DNA of 64,000 bases from Anisus vortex (lineage: Eukaryota; Mollusca; Gastropoda; Planorbidae): assembly GCA_949126835.1 (NCBI GenBank), contig OX421498.1:812501-876500 (forward strand), written 5' to 3'. This document shows, piece by piece, positions 31,356-44,028 of the stretch. Below the pieces are notes generated by a model that was not told the DNA's origin, made no database searches, and saw nothing but the letters and a program-made list of their open reading frames with translations. The position numbers and the translations under genes were made by a program. Each line of letters begins with the position of its first letter. The stretch's first letter is position 1.

Positions 31356-33306
31356 GTTTATTAAACTGATATTTTCTGTTTTTTTTTATTTGGGTTTCCT
31401 TTTTATGAGGACTATCAATGTATGATAATATCTCACTCTTCATTTTAGTAAAATCAGATATTTGATTTTTAGCAATGTTGAATATTTGTTTATGACCTTC
31501 TAAATGTCTACATAGTGAAATAGCATGTAATTCTTTTGGTACATTGTTTATTTCACATTGACTTTCAAATTTGCTTACATACTGTTCTAGTTTTTCTGTT
31601 CCATTCCATTTGGGAACAGGATTATCCTTTTCATTATTTATGGATAAGTCAATATTAGGTGTCTCATAGAGAATATTATTTTCTGACTTTCCTATGGTTT
31701 GTAAAAAATTAAAAGTTTGTAGAGCAGGGTAAAATTCTTGTTCTGGTAAATCTACTAACTTTTCATTTTGCAATAGAACAGGTTTCAAATTCAAGTCAAT
31801 GGATTTTTCATTCATCCATTTTTGAAAAATGTCAAAACTATTATCATGTTTGACATTGAAAGAATTACCAATAATTAAAGGTGCAACACAGTTTTTCATT
31901 ATGGCTGCCTCTGCTTTTCCTGTAAGCCAAGGACAATCAATGTCTACTATAGTGACAGGACAATTTACAGTGGAACCATTTCCAAGTTTTATTGTATCCA
32001 CTCTTATTATATTGGTGGGTTTCTGATTTGGAATGATACTTTCATCTATGCATATTATACTACTTCCGGTGTCTCTTAGACAGTATGTGGTCTTTCCTTC
32101 CACATAAGCAGGAAAAAGTATTAATTGACCCCTGTTTTCAAATATGACATTATTTGATTGAGATGTCGAATTGTTAAGTTTTCCTTTATTTCTTCTATTT
32201 TGGAAATTTGATTGAGGTCTATTTTGAGTACTAGGAAAATCTTGTCTTCCAAAATTTTGATTTGGCACATTGTTATTGGAAAAATTCTGATTTGGCATAT
32301 TTCTGTTTCCAAAATTAGAAAAATTCTGATTTGGAAAGTTTCTATTATCAAAATTAGAAAAATTTTGATTTGAAAAACCTCTATGATCAACATTTGATCT
32401 ATTGAAGTTTGGATTGAAATTTCTACCTCTTGCATTGTTATTTCTGTAACAATATTCTGATGAATGGTTTGTACCATTGCAAAAAATACATCTATAATTA
32501 TTAGATTTTGGTTGATTACCAAATTTTTTTCTATTGCCAAATTGATTATGCCTAGACCTAGGAGGTGAATAGCTCCTTCTTCTATGTTGAATTGTATTTA
32601 CTGTTTGATTTTGTTTAGTCAGTTCTACATTAGGATGACTATCTTTAAAATTTGAGATTGCATCTATCAAATTTTCAACTGTCTTAACTTTTCTTTCCAT
32701 AATGTGAGTAAACAATGGTTTAGAAGCTTGTTCTAATACTTTATCAACAACCATGATTTCTATAATCTCATTAGGATTTTTTGTATCTATTTTTACTAAG
32801 TCTAACCAGGTAAGTAAAAATGTTTTCACTTCAGACACAAAAGCTCTCGGTTCTATCTTGTCTGTTAAGATAAAGTTATGAAACTTTTGTCTGTAATAAT
32901 CCTCAGAGTGGATAAAGAATTTAATTAACTGTTCTTTGATAATGGCATAATCAGTTATTTCTTTATCAATATGTGATAGTGCTTCCCTACCCTTATCTTT
33001 CAATTGTGGGATAAGGTGAATGTAATATTCTGAAATGGGAATCCCATATCCTTTACATGTTGCTTCAAATAAATTTAGAAAATCAACAATTTTCTCTTTT
33101 CCATCAAAAGGAGGCATTTTGAATCTTACACTATGTTTTGATTTTTCATTATTTGTTTGCTCAACTTTAGTATTTTGCAACTTAGCCAACTCCAATTCAT
33201 GGTCTAATTTTAGTTGAGTTTCTTTCAATTGAATTTCTTTTTCCTTATTCAATTGTAATTCTTTTTCTTTTAATTCTAGTGCTTTCAATTCTCTTTCTTT
33301 ATTCAT
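31345..33306 (-). CDS. Gag-protease polyprotein, unit 2
   Basis: 653 residues. Same domain order as the unit 1 copy: coiled coil, Gag domain, CCHC 273-286, Asn-rich repeats, DTG 412-414, second Gag-like domain 564-633. Residue 176 is Lys here and Asn in unit 1. Confidence 0.88.
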   Translation of the reverse strand: MNKERELKALELKEKELQLNKEKEIQLKETQLKLDHELELAKLQNTKVEQTNNEKSKHSVRFKMPPFDGKEKIVDFLNLFEATCKGYGIPISEYYIHLIPQLKDKGREALSHIDKEITDYAIIKEQLIKFFIHSEDYYRQKFHNFILTDKIEPRAFVSEVKTFLLTWLDLVKIDTKNPNEIIEIMVVDKVLEQASKPLFTHIMERKVKTVENLIDAISNFKDSHPNVELTKQNQTVNTIQHRRRSYSPPRSRHNQFGNRKKFGNQPKSNNYRCIFCNGTNHSSEYCYRNNNARGRNFNPNFNRSNVDHRGFSNQNFSNFDNRNFPNQNFSNFGNRNMPNQNFSNNNVPNQNFGRQDFPSTQNRPQSNFQNRRNKGKLNNSTSQSNNVIFENRGQLILFPAYVEGKTTYCLRDTGSSIICIDESIIPNQKPTNIIRVDTIKLGNGSTVNCPVTIVDIDCPWLTGKAEAAIMKNCVAPLIIGNSFNVKHDNSFDIFQKWMNEKSIDLNLKPVLLQNEKLVDLPEQEFYPALQTFNFLQTIGKSENNILYETPNIDLSINNEKDNPVPKWNGTEKLEQYVSKFESQCEINNVPKELHAISLCRHLEGHKQIFNIAKNQISDFTKMKSEILSYIDSPHKKETQIKKNRKYQFNKHAF

Positions 33307-33441
33307 TTCTAGTTCTTTTAATTCTTTTTCTTTATTTATTTCTAGTTCTTTTTGTTTAATTTCATGAGCCCTTAATTCTGCTCGTTCATCTCTTTCCTTA
33401 TTATTTTTTCTCTGTGGTTGGGGGGTATGCTATGAAAAACC

Positions 33442-33896
33442 TGTTGATGTCCTATTATTATTGTTGGACTATCAAACATTACTACCAGTCTTTTCAGAGT
33501 ATTTGAGTTGCAGTAGCTGAATTATTTGATTGATTTGAACATCAAAATAGACGACATCACCACAATATAAATTTCAACTTGTAATCAATAAAAGAACGCC
33601 TTGTTGCAGCATATTATTTAATAACAATTCATTAACAGTTCACACTTCACATCCAATGAACAAATATAGCTTTATAGTAGCAACATAATATACAATTTTA
33701 TTTATTTGTCCTGAGTCTAATAATAATGCCTGCGTTCCTTGTAAGTTATGAGAAAAGACTGCCGACCGCATGGACAGTCACTTGACTATATCTACTTCCG
33801 ATATAGGTTTTCTTAATATCCAAAAATGGGTTTTATTTCGACTTTTTAATTATTAATATAGTTACTACCTATATATTATTTAATTGCTTCATAGCA
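33442..33896 (-). repeat. 5' LTR, unit 2 element
   Basis: 455 bp. Carries the atacaattt variant, as does 14634-15088. Confidence 0.92.
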
Positions 33897-34527
33897 ACAG
33901 TGATACTTTATATACAGTGATACTTTATATACAGTGATACTTTATATACTTTATATACAAAATTGTGATGATCACTTTAAATGTATGAAACAAGCAGTAT
34001 GATATGTCTGTGTTATTTAGTTTTGATTTAGATAGATAATATTTGTTGGTTTCGATCTGCAGATGAAAGTTCCGTTGGTGCAGTATCGTCAAGCACCCCC
34101 AGGTAAAGTATCGTATTGATAATTTATAAGTCTACACACTGTATCGATATTTTAGTACTTCTATGGTAGAGTATCGTATTTATAATTTATATGTCTGCAC
34201 ACTGTATCGATATTTTAGTACTTCTATGGTAGAGTATTGTAGAGAGTATAGATATTTGATATGTATGTATATTGTGGCGATATGGTAGAGAATGTCGCCA
34301 TGTTGCAGAAAATGTCTTTGTGTTGTACTTTAGGATAAACTGTTCTACACAAATAGATGCTGGTTCAAGTGATAACAATAATAACAATATCAATAATAAT
34401 GGTATTAATATTGGTCATAAATATCCACTTGAATATATAAATAATATATTAAAACGTCATAAGATCAAATAGATTTACGGTCGAAGAGATAGATTGTTTC
34501 ATTGGCTAATATATCTTACATGTCTCT
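33897..34527 (+). other. Satellite remnant and Asn-rich candidate exon, unit 2
   Basis: Same as 15089-15715. The candidate terminal exon ends at 34472 (KYPLEYINNILKRHKIK). Confidence 0.25.
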
Positions 34528-34893
34528 TTTTTTTTAAACCGGAAGAGCCTTCCACTTCTTTCGTCCAGTGCGTAGTTTGGAAAGGGATAGGTCAAGAGGG
34601 GCTCACCAAGATCCTGTCCGAGACTTGCCACCTCGCGGTTCGCCGATCGGGCTAGCCGCGTACCATAGGGAACGGCCGCAGCAGCGACATGCACTATACT
34701 GCTTCTCTACACCTGTGTAATTTCACCGGATCATTAACGTCGCCCGGCAGCACAGATTTCAGACTACTGGCCTGTACACCCTGGCACCCGAGCTTGGCGA
34801 GATGGGCTGTTACGCACATTCTTTCCTCCCCATCAAGTCTCGGTGAAATCTCGAACGCGCTACAAGGCCTGTCTCCAACGCGTTAGCCCACAG
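34528..34893 (-). mobile_element. Probable GC-rich SINE, unit 2
   Basis: Copy of 15720-16085, with no differences noticed. Confidence 0.4.
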
Positions 34894-35239
34894 GTGTACA
34901 CTTAGTGTACTATCGGTGGTTTCGACACTTGGCCAGCTTTGAGTGAGGCCCATAGTAGTGACATTTAAACGAAATAATAATAATTCTTTTTCACAATTAC
35001 AAAGAAAAGTTGGCAATATTATTAATAATAATAATGATGCTTACATGGCGCATATCCGGTTGGTAACAGTTCTATAATATTGTTTACTGTTAGCTGGCTG
35101 TAATTTGAGTATTGCCAAAAAACAACTTTCCAATTACCAAATTTGTTTATACACCATATACAATATCAAGAAATGTGTTCTTATTTCATGTCTCCATGAA
35201 TGGTTGCAGCCTACAACACTTCCGTTTTGTTTTTTTGAG

Positions 35240-35315
35240 ATTCCCCTAGGCTGCTGGTGCGCATTCGTGGACGATAGCTCTGCGCTAACCGAGGAAGAGA
35301 TTCGGATCTTCCGGG
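35240..35315 (+). other. Exon-like 76-nt island, unit 2
   Basis: Copy of 16432-16507 with the same splice-like edges. The following small ORF with interleaved inverted repeats lies at 35777-35923. Confidence 0.35.
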
Positions 35316-35923
35316 GTAAGAATTTGGATTGAAACTCAGAAAAATTTGCTGCTGGACAAATTGGTAAGATGCTTGGTGAAATCAAAGACTATAATACGAT
35401 GGATCGTTTGCTCTATTTTTAAAACTTAAATGTTATTTTTCCGTGCGCATTCAATAACGCTGTCTTAAATGACTTCTACGAACCTACGTTTGCCTAAATG
35501 CTTCCGATTTTAATTGTAATTTTCAATTGAAAAAGTCATAGCGATGAAATAAAACGGAAGTTCACAGTACAAAAGGGAATCGGGAATTCCGAAAAGAAGT
35601 CATTCAAGTCATCAATTAGCAGAAATATTAAACCAAGAGGTCCATCTTATTGTAGTTTTTGGTTATATTCAATACCTTCTTTATATACAGACAGAAGAAG
35701 TAAACATTTTACTCTAATGTAAACAGACCAGTAGAGTAAATAGAGAGTAGCCTATCTTGTACAAATTGTCCATCTAATGGAGATACACGAAAGGCCTGCA
35801 AGGGGCAGACGACAAGAGGGCGCCACTAGAGCTGCCTGGCCTTTCACGTCTGCTAGTGAATTATGGACTCAATTAATGCAGGGTAAGGATCCATTTTTTT
35901 CAGCTCTTAACGTTTTTGACTGA

Positions 35924-36873
35924 ATATTTTTTTTTTAAATGACGATATTGAAAAATTTGAAGTATAAGCCGCACCCGTGAATAAGCCGCACCTATGTATA
36001 TTTCGCAGGTATAAATTGGAAGATCAAAAGGAAGTAAAATTAAAGTTCACGTGTACAAGGCGCACTTAAAATATATTTGGTATAGGCTACCTGTATAATA
36101 TTTGGATCCATATTTTTATTTTTCAATGTTGCTGTTGTTGAATTTTAATTTATTTATCGTATCGAGGATCACATATCAGCTATATATTATATTATACAAC
36201 ATTTTTAAAGACTGAAAGCTCAGCATCCAATTAAGAAAGTTATAAAGTCATTTGACTTTCCAATATTATTTTTTTATTAAGAATACAAAAGGGAATCAGG
36301 TATTACGAAAAGAAGTCATTCGAGTCATCAAATAGCAAAAATATTAAAGCGATCGGTCTAACTTATTATAGTCTTTGGTAAAATACTAAGTATATTACTG
36401 TATAAATATACATTTATATAACATTTTATATGAATACAGTTATGTATATACATTTGTATATGTTATTTTTATTGCTTATATATCAATAGTTTTTTTAAAT
36501 TTTAATGCATATATAAAACATCAACACATAAATATATCAATATATCTGCATTGAAATACATTTATAAAACATGATTGCATAAAAATAAATATAGTAACAT
36601 TTCTGCATGAAAATACATTTATAATAAACAGAAGGAAAAATTTGGTCAGAAAAGTGAGGCAGCAAATGAACGCAAATGCTGTCCAGAGTTGCATGAGTTT
36701 TAGAGTGGCTGCAAAATATTAACCGTTGATGCTGAACATTTATAGTCAACGTGTCCGTATCGCAACTAGTAGGCCTAGAGCAAGTTCTCCGATGCCTAAT
36801 GGAGTCATTTCGTCCTGCGTTACAGATCAGTGGAGCTCGTGTTTTGTCTAGAGTTGCATTTCAGTCTAAAACA
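35924..36873. other. AT-rich spacer, unit 2
   Basis: Copy of 17116-18064. No gene seen. Confidence 0.4.
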
Positions 36874-36875
36874 TC

Positions 36876-37228
36876 TCTTTCTGTCTCTCTTTCTGTCTCT
36901 CTTTCTGTCTCTCTTTCTGTCTCTCTTTCTGTCTCTCTTTCTGTCTCTCTTTCTGTCTCTCTTTCTGTCTCTCTTTCTGTCTCTCTTTCTGTCTCTCTTT
37001 CTGTCTCTCTTTCTGTCTCTCGTTCTGTCTCTCTTTCTGTCTCTCTTTCTGTCTCTCTTTCTGTCTCTCTTTCTGTCTCTCGTTCTGTCTCTCTTTCTGT
37101 CTCTCTTTCTGTCTCTCTTTCTGTCTCTCTTTCTGTCTCTCGTTCTGTCTCTCTTTCTGTCTCTCTTTCTGTCTCTCTTTCTGTCTCTCTTTCTGTCTCT
37201 CGTTCTGTCTCTCTTTCTGTCTCTCACT
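36876..37228. repeat. 12-bp pyrimidine satellite, unit 2
   Basis: Same length and same 60-bp higher-order variant spacing as 18065-18420. Confidence 0.97.
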
Positions 37229-37324
37229 CTCAGAGATTTAGTTTTTATCTCTATAGTGGAACAATCCTGGTTTGTAAATATTTTCTGGTCCCCCCCCCAA
37301 TGTGGGCCCTCCCCCTCCTTCCAG

Positions 37325-37414
37325 GACTACTGCGAACAGCTGTACCTCCAGAACGTGCTGGTCCCTATTTGTGAGCTTTCCGCTCTCGACATTCAGCTCG
37401 TCTCCAGTCCATAG
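37325..37414 (+). other. Exon-like ORF, unit 2
   Basis: Copy of 18518-18607. The upstream C-run is shorter by one base. Confidence 0.3.
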
Positions 37415-37788
37415 CCCTGTATCAGTAACTATTATCAAACACATAAATTCTCGTTTTAGATATTTTCTTAGACATTTCTATTTGTTTTGGACATAATTAT
37501 CGACAAATTATTTTCGATTTGAAGTTTGTAATGGACATTTCTTTTTATCTCCTGTTACAAATTTCCTACAAACGACGAGTCTTTGTTTACCACACTTAAA
37601 ATGTGTAAGTCATTACAACTTTCTTATCTCCCCCCCCCCCCATCTCTGCCGAATTTCAGTAAGCTATTGGCTCACACTTAACATATTGAAAGGTTTCATC
37701 CATGTATCAGCTCAAGACCTGACAGGTCACTCACCATTTGCACCAGGTATCAGGCTTTTGTATACAATCCTTGTTATGGAAATTCCAT

Positions 37789-37989
37789 ATGAATATATTT
37801 CAGACCCTGTCATCAACGAAGAGGTTAAAATATTCAGTTACAGACAACCGAATTCTGGCTTCTACTTTTGGCTACACTGGCGCTGTAAGTTTAGTTCTCA
37901 TCTTCCTTGTCCTGCTGTGGATGGACTCGACCTACTTACACAAGTTCGCCACATCGCTGGGCTACTCGCTCTGTTATCGAACAAAGTAA
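37789..37989 (+). CDS. Small transmembrane protein ORF, unit 2 downstream copy
   Basis: 66 codons, same protein as 18980-19180. Followed directly by the 75-bp satellite. Confidence 0.4.
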   Translation: MNIFQTLSSTKRLKYSVTDNRILASTFGYTGAVSLVLIFLVLLWMDSTYLHKFATSLGYSLCYRTK

Positions 37990-38013
37990 ACCCACGAGTA
38001 AACTTCTCGCTTT

Positions 38014-38925
38014 GTTTGTTTGTTATTTCAGTTCATATGAATTGTCTAAGTTGAAATATAAATCTTGGACCAAATAGAATGTCTAAATAAATGAACTTTA
38101 TTTCAGTTCATATGAATCTGTTGAATTGAAATATAAATCTTGGACCAAATAGAATGTCTAAATAAATGAACTTTATTTCAGTTCATATGAATCTGTTAAG
38201 TTGAAATATAAATCTTGGACCAGATAGAATGTCTAAATAAATGAGCTTTATTTCAATTCATATGAATCTGTTAAGTTGAAATATAAATCTTGGACCAAAT
38301 AGAATGTCTAAATAAATGAACTTTATTTCAATTCATATGAATCTGTTGAATTGAAATATAAATCTTGGACCAAATAGAATGTCTAAATAAATGAACTTTA
38401 TTTCAGTTCATATGAATCTGTTAAGTTGAAATATAAATCTTGGACCAGATAGAATGTCTAAATAAATGAGCTTTATTTCAATTCATATGAATCTGTTAAG
38501 TTGAAATAAAAATCTTGGACCAAATAGAATGTCTAAATAAATGAACTTTATTTCAATTTATATGAATCTGTTAAGTTGAAATATAAATCTTGGACCAAAT
38601 AGAATGTTTAAATAAATAAACTTTATTTCAGTTCATATGAATCTGTTAAGTTGAAATATAAATTTTGGACCAGATAGAATGTCTAAATAAATGAACTTTA
38701 TTTCAATTCATATGAATCTGTTAAGTTGAAATATAAATCTTGGACCAAATAGAATGTTTAAATAAATAAACTTTATTTTTGTTCATATGAATCTGTTAAG
38801 TTGAAATATAAATCTTGGACCAAATAGAATGTTTCAATAAATAAACTTTATTTCAGTTCAGATGAATCTGTTAAGTTGAAATATAAATCTTGGACGAAAA
38901 ACAATGTCTAAATAAATAAACTTTA
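38014..38925. repeat. 75-bp satellite closing unit 2
   Basis: About 12 monomers in the same order of variants as 19205-20118. Marks the unit 2 to unit 3 boundary. Confidence 0.95.
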
Positions 38926-38986
38926 CAATTTTGTTTTTGAAGCAATTGAAGGGATATACAACTATATATTATTTATTATTTAAGTT

Positions 38987-40105
38987 TGTATATAGTAAAT
39001 GTTATAGGCGCTCAATGTACTTAGGATGTTTGCGTCCTACGCATATAGGTCTACGTGGTTTGAGTCTAGCCTTGCAATTAGATTTGCGTTTTAAATATTG
39101 ACATTTTTCCTTGTTTTTAAAATCTGGTGTCCAATTTTTCCAATTTTCTAATGACAACTATATATTAATGTCTGATTTCTTTTATCAACAGTTGTTAAGT
39201 ACAAAAATCATGTATTTAAATCACGTTATAAATTTTGTTTTGCTTAGATAATAACACGGACGAAAAATAAATACTTTTTTATAAAATTTAGATGAAATTG
39301 TCACTTAATTTATTTTTTAATTTACGAATATGTAAAAGTGAAAAATCTCTGTGTTTATGTATGTGCTGATTATATTTCTATTAGGTCAATGTTTTGTATG
39401 CAATAGAGAAAGCAATAAAATAATTCACATAGAGCGATGCAATTAAGGTCTAATTCTTTTTTTCTATAGAATGTTGACTGGACAGTGAGCTTGACTGACA
39501 AACTCGACATCATGTGTACGGCCCAGGGTGCCGACAATCAGTAATACAATTATCCACCACTGACTTGGAGAGGAGATGGGTACCGCCGAGTCTATCGAGG
39601 CAACAGAACGGAAAAATGGGCATTGTCACCCCTAAACCCAACCGCTAAGATTAAGGGATTAAAAAAAAATTGTCTACATTGATGGAAAAGAAAGCATAAT
39701 AATATATGCAATATTCCTACAGAAAATTTAATTTTTAGCATAAAAGTGATCAGGTTTAAAATTAGTCGAAATTCTTCCAGCATTTAAAGAATGACAAATA
39801 AAGGCAGCTTGGCTTTGAGCTGGAAACAAGATCTCTTAGTAATTAGTGGCCACAGTCACCGATGAATAACAACTTCTTGAAACAAAGAGACTTAAAAATC
39901 TGATACATTACATGCTTTGTAAAAATATAAAACACAATATTGTTTTGGCATCAAAAATGCGAATAGTGCCATTATACTCTCTAAATAATAGTTCCAGGCA
40001 TCGAACAAAGAAAAAAAATGTTTCCAACAGATTTGCACACTTTCCACGTTAGTTATGCAAGTATTTGCTGCAGGTGTTTGCTGCAGGTATTTGCTGCAGG
40101 TATCT
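38987..40105. other. Unit 3 left arm, non-coding
   Basis: Nearly identical to 20178-21296, with one noticed substitution (ttacgaata at about 39325). No gene seen. Confidence 0.6.
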
Positions 40106-40639
40106 TTAGTTGGAAAGATTGACGCAGTTTGAGGCGTTGCAAACATTGCCACAATCCACACAGTCTATACAATTATTGCAGTTGAAGCAATTTGTGCAGT
40201 CCTTGCAATTACGGCAATTACGACATTCGACGCAGGACGTGCATTCATTGCAGCTCTGGCATCCATCGCAGTCGTAGCAGTTAAAGCAGTTTGAGCAGTC
40301 GACACAGTCTTTACACTGCATTGCTTCAGTTTCTATATTGGCTTCATTTCTCACATTTGCACCAATGACATCAGTTGAAAGAGAACCTTCCATCGGAACA
40401 CTGGCTGCCGTAACAAGAGTTCTGCAATCAGGGCTTGAGATGTTAGCCTGGGGAAAAAAAAGTATATGTTTTATTAAACAATTTTAAAGAAAAATAATGT
40501 AATCAAAGAAATAGAGTTAAGATTACAAAGCTTTTTTTTCCATTTTTCCATGTTGTATTATTTTATCACTGACCGCTAGCGACTGGTCAACGCAGTCCTT
40601 AGTTGACACGATGAACGAATATAGGATATTATTAGACAT
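40106..40639 (-). CDS. RING-less (Cys-x-x)n protein, locus C
   Basis: Exon 1 is 40639-40574, the intron is 40573-40448, and exon 2 is 40447-40106. The predicted protein is the same as locus B (135 aa, 19 consecutive Cys triplets, SPDC in place of the last RING zinc pair). The near identity of coding, intron and flanking sequence to 21297-21830 shows that this is the other product of the recent 18.8-kb tandem duplication, not an independent old paralogue. If both are real and expressed, the duplication doubled the dosage of this protein. Confidence 0.65.
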
Positions 40640-41639
40640 CTTCAGCAGCTGGATGTTCTATCTTTTCCTGAGATGTTGCCTTTCTTGCCGTAGGTTACTT
40701 AAATAGCGTGGATTTCTTTATTTGGGAGGGTGCTGTATCAGTTCTAGCACGCTGTATATATGGAATAGATCACAAAACATAAATCAGATATGCAATGACA
40801 AATATGAGTTTCAATGCATTAAGTTCAAGTAATCACCCACGTCAGCTAAAGGAAGTTGATCTTAAGTTAAAAAGTTAACATTTAGAAAAGGAATTACTGT
40901 TAAGTACAAATTATCTTTTTAGTTACAACTCTAAGCTGGAAAATAATTCTCAACATGAACGCAAATGTAGTTTATATATAATTATACGTTTCAGCTACGC
41001 TCGGACAATTGTACCGTCACTGATTGGGAGGGTAGATTTAAAGACTCTTGTTACTGTCACTGATTGGGAGGGAACATGTAAAGCAGCCACTGAAAAAATG
41101 TTGCAGTCATTCGTATCTAAAAAAAACAAAGAGAAAAATCTTTTGAATCTCCTACCTAGAGCATAGGACAAATGAGTATGTCTGGGACAGAATATCAATT
41201 GTGGTCCCTCCAGAAACATTCGCTCCCACCAACGAACACAACGGTCAAGAGTTTGATGATGATGATGTTGATGAAAATGCTTTTCTAAACAGATTTTTAA
41301 ATAATAAATTATATCACATACGTTCGTATGGTCCGTGTTGAAATAAATGAGAATATTTATGTATAGATGGGCTTCAAATAATTGTGAGGTGTCTATGATA
41401 AAAGTATTCCGATGTTGTTTTACTTTTTAACAATCCTTTTCTTGTGTTGCTATTATAATAGAAATATACATCATCGCACTGTTGAACGCTGTCTTATAAT
41501 TTAATAACAAAGTATGGGAATTTCCGAAATCCTGTAAAAAGTTTGTTTTGAAAATTTCATAACTGTTGCTATAGATATAAAGATAAAGATACAGATCTAC
41601 TTCCTACATATATATCATAGTCTATTGGACCGTTAGGGC
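40640..41639. other. 5' flank of locus C and LINE debris
   Basis: Same content as 21831-22834. Confidence 0.4.
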
Positions 41640-42134
41640 GCCAGAGATGGTATGTATATCAGTCTTCTCCATTCGTCATACCCCTGTGCCCTTCTAATTG
41701 CATCACACAGTTTTACTCCCGTCCACTCCCTGATGATATCCTGCCCTCTCCCTGATGTTATCCTCCCATCGTTTCCATTGTCTTCCTCTCTCTCCCTCCT
41801 CTGGTGGTGCCCTGCAGAATGGTTTTGGCAAGTCCGTTGGTTCTGGTTATGTGGCCATACCATTCTAGTTTCCTTATCTTGACTTGCAGGCTGTTCGTTG
41901 TGTTGTCTAATACAGAGGGTCGGCATCCTACGACAAGCGTGCCAGAATTGGCATGTAGAACCTTTTTGATTGGCATGCGGAAGACCCTCAACAAAGCAAT
42001 TCAAGTATTTTCTACTAGAAATGGAGTGCTAGAGATGGATACATTTTAAGCTTTTGGCACGCGCAATGAATTAATAATCCTACATTGGCACACTATTATC
42101 AAAAGGTTGTCGACCCCTGGTCTAATATATATAT

Positions 42135-42197
<63 letters not shown>

Positions 42198-42520
42198 CCA
42201 TTCTTTATATTTGTTCATTAGACATGTGGTCTTTATAGCAGATGCCGAGAATGTCTTATACATTTCATGTCCATGGCATTGATTGTCTTGTCAATGCCTG
42301 TGGCTGAAGGGATAATTACAAACCCCTGGATCTTTGCTGATGTTGTCATTATACAGTTCCAAGCAGTATTCGGTCCATCTTTTTAAGACGTCCGTTTCCT
42401 CAGTCAGGTTTTTACCATCTGTATTTTGTATGGATGTTCTATGCCCATAAATGTTCTTCCTTAAACAAAGAACGGGTACAATTTGTAAAGTCTTCTAAAT
42501 GTTACAAATTGCGTGGGCTC
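41640..42520 (-). mobile_element. RTE-like LINE remnant, unit 3
   Basis: Same as 22835-23720. The nested (at)n at 42136-42193 is shorter than in unit 2. Confidence 0.7.
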
Positions 42521-42948
42521 ACACAGACTAATTAATTAAGATACCATAGATAAAAGATAACTGACTCGTACAGTCCGTATAACATGGAGATAAAATCTCT
42601 ATTTGATTTACGGCTTATCATTGAAATTTCTATTTGCTTAAAAAATATTCATCGTCAAGTCTTAATGGTTTAAATTTTTTTAATCGGCCTTGCCAATTAT
42701 CGCCTAGGCACAGAAACAACGGGCCTTTCTTAACCAGTCTTGTGAGTTGTGAATCGATACGACTTTCCAACCTCCCGCCAAATTTCGGAGAGCAATCGGC
42801 CTAAACTTTAGGCCTATAAATGAGGGCTACCTCTATATATTACGTGATAACGGAACCAGTGAGTAACACAATTCGCCAACATGGAAGCTACATGTGTACA
42901 AAGTGTTCCAAATAAATTACTTTGTTAGACCTTGTCACCAACCAAGAT

Positions 42949-43110
42949 GTTAAAGTATTTAGTAACAGACAACAGAATTATGGCTTTTGGCTACACTGGA
43001 GCTGTAAGTTTAGTTCTTATTTTCCTGATCCTACTGGTGCATCACTGGGAGCTGTAAGTTTAGTTCTTCTTTTCCTGATCCTACTGGTGCATCACTGGGC
43101 TACTTGTTAA
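42949..43110 (+). CDS. Small transmembrane ORF, unit 3 upstream copy
   Basis: Same ORF as 5332-5442 (here RIMAFGYTGAV), but the 50-bp tandem segment is present only twice, and attactttgttag precedes it. It is the first region right of the crossover where unit 3 has its own variants. Confidence 0.35.
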   Translation, partial: VKVFSNRQQNYGFWLHWSCKFSSYFPDPTGASLGAVSLVLLFLILLVHHWATC

Positions 43111-43983
43111 GTCCTCAGACAAATTAAACCACTAGTTAGTTGGCTTTTCGATTTCTGTATTGTTCATTTTTGTTTCGATGATTAGATGAAACTAACTATT
43201 GTGACGCAGAAGGCCAGTATTAGTTCGATCCTATATCTCCCCTTTACCTTATGATAACATCCCCTTGTTGACGGGGTGGTCACATTGTTTTGTTACCGTG
43301 AGCGACCTTTGTCCGATCGGCCAGACAATTACTAGAGTAATTTGCTTTTAAAGGCATTGATTAAATTTCACAGCAGCAATAAAACATTGATTGATATTTC
43401 TAATTACACAAGAACATTTTTATTTGTGTTGCATGAAATAGTTTTGTATACCCTGATCTCTTCACTACCGCGACGATTGAAAAAATATGTATTGATTAAA
43501 GGGAGGTAACAGATAAAATAATTTTGATTTCATTTTGCTTCCTAAAGTTACCTTTCTTGTCTAAATTTTGTTGATGTAAATTGTACTAACGTTATATAAT
43601 GTTTAAATTGTATAAATGAAAGCCTAACTTAAAAAAACAGCAACACCAATATGTTTCTCTTATCTTATATGTTACCGACGCTTTCTTATGTAAAGAAAAT
43701 TATTGCGTCCTACGCTCATCCGTGTTTTGAGTCTCGTCTTGCATTATGAATACTATTTCAAATTATTTCAAGTTATTGGGATTCCTTGTTTGTTCAGGTA
43801 ACCCATTCAATGATCGAATGCCACTCGAGAAGAAAAAGAACTTATAATGTGCGTTTCTACATGCATATGAAATAAGTAAAATGTTTTTTTTTGGTCTGTC
43901 TAAGCTTTGTAATAGATTGTCATTGTATTTCTAAGATAGAATTTAATACCTTTACGCTTTACTCTTTGTCCTTGTGCCCTCTA

Positions 43984-44017
<34 letters not shown>

Positions 44018-44028
44018 ACTCTCTCTCT
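43111..44028. other. Non-coding spacer, unit 3
   Basis: Homologous to 5543-6471 with scattered substitutions and a longer (ct)n at 43985-44016. Confidence 0.4.

Larger units (their letters stand above)
27814..33896 (-). mobile_element. Gmr1-like Ty3/gypsy retrotransposon, unit 2
   Basis: Copy of 9005-15088 made by the segmental duplication, not by transposition: same target duplication (acagt), same flanking satellite, same LTR-LTR difference. LTRs are 27814-28268 (3') and 33442-33896 (5'). It shares the 39-bp inverted repeat (28260-28298 and 33398-33436) and both A-run frame offsets. Confidence 0.92.
24093..42890. repeat. 18.8-kb tandem segmental duplication, copy 2
   Basis: Second copy of the block. 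Its left half (24093-38986) matches the right arm of unit 1, and its right half (38987-42890) matches the left arm of unit 2. Identity to unit 2 continues to 42923 and breaks at 42924 (ttactttgttag against ttacttttttag). The exchange therefore lies within the matching 24093-24125 tract. Confidence 0.9.
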
